Source of the DNA: Fasciolopsis buskii
Lineage: Eukaryota; Platyhelminthes; Trematoda; Plagiorchiida; Fasciolidae
NCBI GenBank assembly: GCA_008360955.1
Contig: LUCM01010544.1
Coordinates: forward strand, 42,720 to 106,719
Length of the DNA stretch: 64,000 nucleotides
Direction: 5' to 3'
Each line of letters starts with the position of its first letter. Positions within the stretch are counted from its first letter, which is position 1. The notes beneath the pieces are model-generated. The model saw only the letters and a list, made by a program, of their open reading frames with translations, had not been told where the DNA came from and searched no databases. Below are positions 57,431-64,000 of the stretch, piece after piece. The position numbers and the translations under genes were made by a program.

Positions 57431-58448
57431 AAACTGTTTTTCTGTTCACAATTTTTTTTTCTTGTTTCCAATTTCCTGTGGTGATCAAAGTCGATATTTG
57501 GAGGAACTTTGGACACATTCTGCAAAAGATTGCTTACAATTACGGATTCATACAGGGACTCACAGACAGTGTCGACATCTCATGTCCAATTCAAACTGGG
57601 CGCGAACCATTGATGGTCGTTTCGAACGGGACAGAGCATCAATTAGGTCTTTGACTCTTTATCATAACTGTCGAGTGAACCTGTCGGTTATTTGTTTGTC
57701 AGGGTCACGGGTCGGTGAGATTAGAAAACGACCGACGGAGCTTAGCTAGCGATAAAACAAAAACATGTCACGTCTCTTACTCAAAGGGTATGTGTTGACA
57801 ATATGTATGCATGAATTGGATTGTTCAAATCAAAATTGTCCGTGTTCGAATTCGCAAACGATCATCAAAAGTCGTTTTGAGGAAAATTAAAGGAGAACCA
57901 GATTGAAATTTTGCCCTATTCTGCAAGGGATGAGAAACCGATGAAAAACACAGGCAAACAGAACAGCATGAAACGAAATGTGACGTGTATTAGTACATAG
58001 AAAATGATAAAATTCAACGCGTCAATCTTTCCTATTGGTCCCTATCTGGTCTGAACTCCCGTCAGGTAATTCAAACAGAATACGATGATCCGCGGGCAAT
58101 GTTGTTTTGTGATGCATGTCAACGTGAAAGAAAACTGCAAATTCGGGTTAAAAAACCCCTGAAAAGAAATATCAAAAATACCAAATAAATCCGTTATTAG
58201 TCGATCAAATGAAAATTAAGATGAATTACTGGTGAATGGGAATAGAGTAATCCAAAGGAATTATTCGGTGAAACTTATCCATGACTGAATTAGCACACCA
58301 GTTGCTAGCAGGGTGACTGATATTTCTACGGCAGCTATTGGAAAACTGGTTGGCTTCACGGATTTGTGTCGATCGAAGAGAAACGTACAGCAGGACGAAA
58401 TGATGCAGGGAGTGTACTGAAAAATCGATGCACCATCTCTTGGTTTTT
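57431..58448. other. unassigned sequence
   Basis: No recognised gene or repeat. Confidence 0.4.
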
Positions 58449-58620
58449 ATTGTGAATGGTATAATGTTAATGCGATGCGCCAACGTTTCGACTACCGTGG
58501 GTAGTTTTTCTCAAGGCACGTGATTGTAAAACTTGCCTTGAGAAAGACTACCCACGGTAGTCGAAACGTTGGTGTATTACATCTACCAACAGCGCTGTGT
58601 TATTAACATTATATCATTCC
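58449..58620. repeat. foldback repeat family C, full palindrome C3
   Basis: Arms of 41 bases (58478-58518 and 58534-58574) are inverted copies with about two mismatches around a 15-base spacer, so the unit can form a long hairpin. The outer right end has the family block 'gctgtgttattaacattata'. The right arm contains GACTACC/GGTAGTC followed directly by GAAACGTTGG. Confidence 0.9.
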
Positions 58621-58824
58621 CGATGAAAAACACATTATGTGGTCGTCAATAGCGGATGTGTAGCAAAAATCTTAAATCAATTATGCTCAAATAAACAAGA
58701 TCAGAAGCAATCGATTGCATATTAGGTAGGTGATATAAGCACGGACAAGCGCTATTCAAGCCAGTTCACCCCAGTTTACAGTCACTGAGCACAAATGTCC
58801 AAATTGTCCATTCCATGTTCTCTC

Positions 58825-58890
58825 GTAATCCCTTCCTAAAAAATGATATACATTGTTAATTCATTAATAAACTAAGTAAAAGATAAAAGA
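58825..58890 (+). mobile_element. SINE A tail fragment (A13)
   Basis: Only the 3' end is present: 'cccttcctaaaaaatgatat', 'acattgttaattcattaata' and 'aagtaaaagataaaag'. The tRNA-like head is absent. Confidence 0.8.
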
Positions 58891-61458
58891 AACAAAAAAA
58901 GCTGAACTTCATTTAATTCTTTCTAATATCTTGAGGTCACACGGAGATTTGGAAGGCTGCGAAATCCACTTGAAGCAAAGTAATCGTTTAGCTTCATAAA
59001 TTACACAACTTCCTGGTAATTTCATAGCCGATGGCAACTGATCCTGTCATCTTGAATGTAACGGAACCATATCCATCCATGTCCTACTTACGCTTATATC
59101 CACATAAACAATGCTTATTTAGGTCGACAACAGACAGTCAGCTGACCTTCAGTAACTGCCCTAGTAGCATTAGTAAGCAAGTGTTCAGCCCATGCTGCGA
59201 TTGCGATTCATCCATGATTCACTGCATCAGGCTATCTTGGCTTGGAGGTGGCTTCAATTTAGTCATTTTTGGTCCTATGGAATATTGCGAGTCTTCAGTA
59301 CCTAAGGCATCTCCATTGAGGGGATGCCTATTGCACTTTCGTGATTCGCATCAGTCATCGCAGGTCACGTGGAGATATCCCAGGCACTAATTCTTATATG
59401 AACCAATCAGAGTAAGCTTTAATCAACGGTTATTTTTTCGTCGGAAGAATGTCTGTTTAAGTAAAATTGATGCCTTGGCGGTTTTAGCTCCTCGTCAAAT
59501 TTGTTCCTTGTTCGCGTGACAAGTGGCACATTGTAGGTTCACTGATCTCATTGTTTAGTTCAGGGCTATTTAAATCTCAGTCGGATTTGTTGGATCGTGT
59601 GTGCTCATCAACCCCATTGTGTTCGATTTCAGCCCTTTAAATAAACGATCTAAGATTGGGACGCCGAAATGAGTCGATTCACAAAAACATACACCATTTT
59701 ATGAAACCCTGACTGTTCCCATTGGAAATGACGATTGAATGCTTCGTTCCTCTTTATTCATCTCGTCCAATCACGATGGTCTACCTGATGTCAGGCTAGT
59801 GGCCGATCGAATTACACGGCCTGCTTGTGGTTGTTTTTTGAAAACCTAATCATGATTTGACGCTACCACATTGCATCCGCCCATGATTATCGATTGACAT
59901 CTTCCCAGACAGGATTGGCCATCATTCAATCACACGTAATCAATGAACTAGCTCGTTTTGACTATGTCATAGACAAGGCAACAGTATCACCTAAAATCGT
60001 TTATCAAACACTGAATGGCAAATTATGGAGAAGAGATATATTCGGAAGTTTTTCTATTTTCTTCTTGTAACTCGAGTGCACAAGAGTACTGTTATCTTTG
60101 GGAACAGCTATCACTAACTGAAGTCATCAAGAGAAAAGAACAATGAATTCTTCGAACCGGAAAGGTAGCAACAAAATCTCTCAATGATTCAATTTACCAC
60201 GTAAATCTGTCAGTGCGCCACGGGACTCAATGCAATCGACTCTTATGGGTCCAGATCACACGCGAATTAATTGATTAGCATATGTGGAAACTTTTTAATT
60301 ACCAAATGACACAGTCATATCCAAAAGTACTACTCATTCTAGCTGGTTTGACAAGTACTTTGTTGTCAAGCCTGAAACTCATAACACCGTATCCTGATCG
60401 ACTGACAATCCGGGAGTAATGAAAAGAGGGAAAAAAGGATACTTTTTGCCAGGGTACGCATAGTCACGAATTTCCAACTAACAGTTATCAAAACTATTAT
60501 TTTCAGGTTGCGGTGCAGAAAACGAAGAGCTGGAGCAAGGGGTGGGAGGACAGGTACAAGTGACTATTTGCCGCTGTCCGAATTCGGATGCATAGTGCAG
60601 TTGGGCGATAGAGACAAGGACAGGTGAGTATGATAAATGACTAACGATTAGTGATTCCAGATTGTTGCACGCAACATGGGATTTCCGAGAACTCAATTCA
60701 GTGTCAATCGTTAGGTGAGAGAAAATTCTTGCTTTGTAATGTGATACATTGTTTTATCCATTCATAGCCTTGAACTCATATCATGATGGACGATGCACGT
60801 TTCACGTGGTCACATTGCACAGGGCTTGTAACAGATCATTAGAAACTTACCGATATCTTTCGCGCGTGTTACCAGGCTTGTCGAATATCATCCGGTGATC
60901 CGGGACATAACTGGTTTTCATTTCCGTTTCCAACGCTTATTGAACGTCACCAGTTCATGTTTCTATCTGTCCCTTTGGAGACCATGTAGCCGGACCAGTA
61001 CAGCTGGGAAAGAATTTATAACCCTGTTTTGGGACTTTATAGGTTCTTTTTAAAGATCATCCTCGTCTGACCGAAAATTCACTATGTGAATTCTACATGG
61101 ACTTTGCATTCATTCACACGTCTACTCATTCTGATAAGATTTTTATGAGGTACCACTCAAACAACAAACAAGGATGGAATGGCTGGACGGCAGAGAGTAC
61201 CAGGTACGCATACGTGAAGAGCGACAGTAACCGGGAGAAATTTGTTTTTTCATTCGCATGCCCAACATACTACTACTGACAACAGATATATACGGTATCT
61301 TTGTAAGCATCAAATCCCATGTGTTAGTCATGTTAGTCATCTTGATTGCCGTTACGTGTCATGTCAGATAAACACAATACATTCGATTAGCACCGTACGA
61401 TGTGAGCACATCACCTTCGTCACCAAACGTGTTTGCGTTTGTACTTAACACAAACAGT

Positions 61459-61489
<31 letters not shown>

Positions 61490-61850
61490 CGGGCAGAACA
61501 GACAGACAGACGGACTGACTGACCGACCGACAGAGGGAGAAAATCGGCATATTACTGACCATTCAAGTGATTTTCCGCGTGCTGGAAAACGTGATCAATT
61601 TGACCAGGGGAGTTCGATTGTCCGCGAAAATTGTTTTCTAGCTTACCCCGGGGTAGTGGGGAACAGGCACATGCGTAAGGTTTCTGGTACGTTTGCTACT
61701 GACAAACGATCCCTTGCTTACTTTATAACGATCCATAAGTGGTTTATAAAACCTAGTGAGAAAACTAGGAACGTAAAAGCTTGAACCCGATTCGCATTCA
61801 CCCACCTCATAATGCGCCAATAATAACGATCGAATAAGCGCCAAATGGTT
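58891..61850. other. unassigned sequence with (GA)n and (CAGA)n microsatellites
   Basis: (GA)n lies at 61458-61483 and a CAGA/CTGA-type tract at 61490-61530. The longest frame (59031-59390, +) is unrecognised. Confidence 0.4.
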
Positions 61851-62035
61851 GTGCCGGCGGTGGCCGAACGGATAAGGTCGTGGAGTTCAGGTGTGAAGGT
61901 CGCGGATTCGAATCCTTCCACGGCCGGTCAACTTCCCCACTTGACAGCACTGTGCTTGTCGCGGCCTCCTTTCTGAAAATTGACGTACGTTGTTATTGCA
62001 TTAACAAAGGAAGTAAAAGTTAAAAGATAAAAGAT
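61851..62035 (+). mobile_element. SINE A, copy A14
   Basis: A complete copy with intact A box ('ggtggccgaacgg'), B box ('ggattcgaatcc'), and a tail ending in the repeated 'gttaaaagataaaagat'. Confidence 0.93.
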
Positions 62036-62467
62036 ACTCGATAGTGAGCGAATTTTCCGTTGTGCAATGCCGGATGTCTCACTCATTACATTAGACTATC
62101 TTCGTGGAATAATTTCCACTTCCGGATAACCTTTGAAAGGCAATCACGCGTGTGCATGATTAGTCACTGGTCGGATTTCCGTCGTTCTTAGGTCAGGTCA
62201 ATTGATTATTTTCCAACTGATAGTCATCTTTTTTTTACTTTGGCGACGAGATTACTTTTCGTTGGTATTCACACTGCCGACTGCCGTCTCAAAATCCCTA
62301 CCATTTCTATTGTACTCAATGCGGAATCATAAAAGTAAACTCGAGCAACACTGTCTAATTTTGCACGGTAGCGAATTCTCCTGACCAATTTTCGGATAAA
62401 GCTGATCAAAAAACCATCGGCATGGATCCGGGGAATTCCGTCGATAATCCATGCCTGAGCAAATTTA

Positions 62468-62692
62468 CCAGTCAGATGATAATTTGATTTTTATCCTTAA
62501 CCTTCTTTATTTCCTTTCTCAATCAAACAACAATGTATATCATCTCTCAGAACGGAGGCCGCGGCCAACAGAGGGCTGCCAAGTGGGGAAGTTGACCGGC
62601 CGTGGAAGGATTCGAACCCCCGACCTTCACTCCTGAACGCCACGACCTTATCCGCTTAGCCACCGCCGGCCAGTCAGATGACCATTTGATTT
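62468..62692 (-). mobile_element. SINE A, copy A15, with target-site duplication
   Basis: The element (about 62491-62669) is complete in reverse orientation (B box 'ggattcgaacccccgacc', A box 'gcttagccaccgccggcc'). It is flanked by 'ccagtcagatgataatttga' at 62468 and 'ccagtcagatgaccatttga' at 62670, a duplication of about 23 bases with two mismatches. This is the expected mark of LINE-driven insertion. Confidence 0.93.
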
Positions 62693-63047
62693 GCACTAAA
62701 CTAAACAGCCTACGTGCCATAGTTACGCTATCACAGATTCTACACCAATAAAACGGTTCAGATTTTTGTACTCCGTGAGCACAGCGATCGAAAGTAACGA
62801 CTTTCCACCTCGGCTGTTGGTTACCGGCAACAGTCGGGTCTACGTGATAAAAATCTCTACCCCACCATCATTGTGTTTGATTCATTTGTTTTGTTTTTTT
62901 GAGTTGAGTTCATAGGAAATAGTTATGCTATTGTTTGATAATCATTCCAGCGTATATGAATACGAAAATATGCGGGCAGTTATGTGTTATTCGATTAGCA
63001 CTTCACGCGGTTCAGCTAGATTACTTTATCGACTTCTTGATCTAGTA
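62693..63047. other. unassigned sequence
   Basis: Nothing recognised. Confidence 0.4.
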
Positions 63048-63231
63048 CAAGAGGTGGCCTAACGGATAAGGTTGCGGCGTTTGGACGTGAAGGTCTGGGT
63101 TCGAATGCTTCCACCGCCGGTCCACTTCCCCACTTGGCAGCCCTCTGCCGGCCTCGGCCTCCGTCCTGAAAATTGATGTACATTGTTGTTTCATTAAGAA
63201 AAAGGAAGTAAAAGACAAAAAATAAAAAAAC
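63048..63231 (+). mobile_element. SINE A, copy A16
   Basis: Head 'ggtggcctaacggataagg', B box 'gggttcgaatgc', body 'cttggcagccctctgccgg', tail 'ttcattaagaaaaaggaag'. Confidence 0.92.
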
Positions 63232-63694
63232 AAACTGTGAGTAAAGCTTTGAATGCGAAATATTTACGGGAATATCAAGTTATGACTGACGACTGTTCCC
63301 GTGGCTTCGTGTCTAATTTGCGTTAGGTCCATGGATCATTCGTGTAGAGTACTCATCAAAAAATTCAAATATCGAGGAAGTCATAACAAATTTTAAAACA
63401 TTTTGTGATATCACGAGGAGCCAAAAAAGGCATTCTCGAGATCGATAAGCCGAAATTCGGTGATTCCATTAGGGCGTCACAGTATTAACCTGAACACAAG
63501 TACTACGTAGATGGACTTTTGACTGTATACTGCATTTGGCCATCGATGGTATCTGAAAAGCGCTCAAATTTACATATATCTTCTACGGCATAGTTATTAC
63601 AAATGGTGTAATTTTGGCTGATAAGTCATTGCACTTGTAACGTGGATTGGTAGGAAGACAGCTATTTGTCCGAACATTCATTTATTGGTATCAT
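63232..63694. other. unassigned sequence
   Basis: Nothing recognised. Confidence 0.4.
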
Positions 63695-64000
63695 ATTTTA
63701 GGAGATTTCTGAAAATCCCTTGACGTCTAGCTAGCAAACTTCTCATCACCCGTCGAGGTGACATCGTCAGCGCATATGCACAGCTGTTGGGATTCGTCTC
63801 CATTTATTGGATTATCATTGTCGTTCACTTTGAACTACTTCGATAAATCTGACCTGGAGAATATGCGTTCGTTTCCCACTCGACTTCCGCTAATGTGACC
63901 ATCGACCTTCAGAGATTGACATTCGGCCTGAGAAGTTTGATCCGTTTAGTTGCGTGGTGTTGTTTTCATTTTAAATTCGTTATTCTTGTGTACTACATTT
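63695..64000 (+). repeat. repeat X, copy X5 (runs off the window)
   Basis: It starts at 'ttttaggagatttctgaaaa', the same boundary as X4, and matches it to about 63975. The hairpin motif is at 63734-63770 on the minus strand (CTGACGA, GTCACC/GGTGAT, GAGAAG). Confidence 0.88.

Noticed and set aside
58449..58620. CRISPR-like repeat-spacer structure
   Set aside because: Only two arms, and they are inverted rather than direct. It is a foldback element in a eukaryotic context.

Overview
This is a repeat-dominated stretch of an animal nuclear genome. There is no bacterial-style gene packing. Long frames are rare, a spliced exon is visible, microsatellites are frequent, and there is an 899-base assembly gap (783-1681). 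The retroelement mix (RTE-like, CR1-like and Penelope-like relics plus two tRNA-derived SINE families) is what I would expect of a flatworm, most likely a digenean fluke. That assignment is inference from element types and protein resemblance, not from a species-specific marker.

Only one host gene is recognised with confidence: the last coding exon of a stomatin/band-7 gene at 5114-5539 (+). Three further stretches (18568-18711, 20256-20362, 28357-28558) have splice-site-bounded open frames but no recognised product.

Layout: 1.7-3.5 kb is a composite repeat (SINE, CR1 endonuclease relic, RTE tail, repeat X) that recurs inverted at 52.3-54.2 kb. 4.0-4.35 kb is a SINE B with an inverted tail, followed by the stomatin exon at 5.1 kb. 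13.0-13.9 kb is a large simple-repeat tract. 16.3-19.9 kb holds an inverted duplication (V/W), one arm of which was invaded by SINE A and then SINE B. 20.4-21.8 kb holds an RTE relic, a foldback repeat and a Penelope GIY-YIG relic. 22-38 kb is mostly unassigned DNA sprinkled with SINE A. 38.9-41.4 kb is a decayed RTE-like element. 45.9-46.6 and 54.6-55.1 kb are tandem SINE B pairs sharing a linker. 48.5-50.0 kb is a Penelope-like pseudogene split by a SINE B. 51-53.4 kb has RTE fragments, 55.4-57.4 kb CR1 RT fragments, and 58-64 kb a foldback repeat, several SINE A copies and a last copy of repeat X.

No element has an intact coding region, so none looks autonomous. The best candidate for something worth following up is a motif shared by three otherwise unrelated repeat families (X/D, C and the 31.85-32.19 kb repeat): a short hairpin followed at once by GAAA and, in two of the three families, preceded by a CTGANGA-like box. 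This resembles the hammerhead ribozyme core known from Penelope-like elements and flatworm SINEs. All coordinates of relics are approximate (about +/-20 bases), and all family names (A, B, C, V, W, X, D) are local labels used only here.
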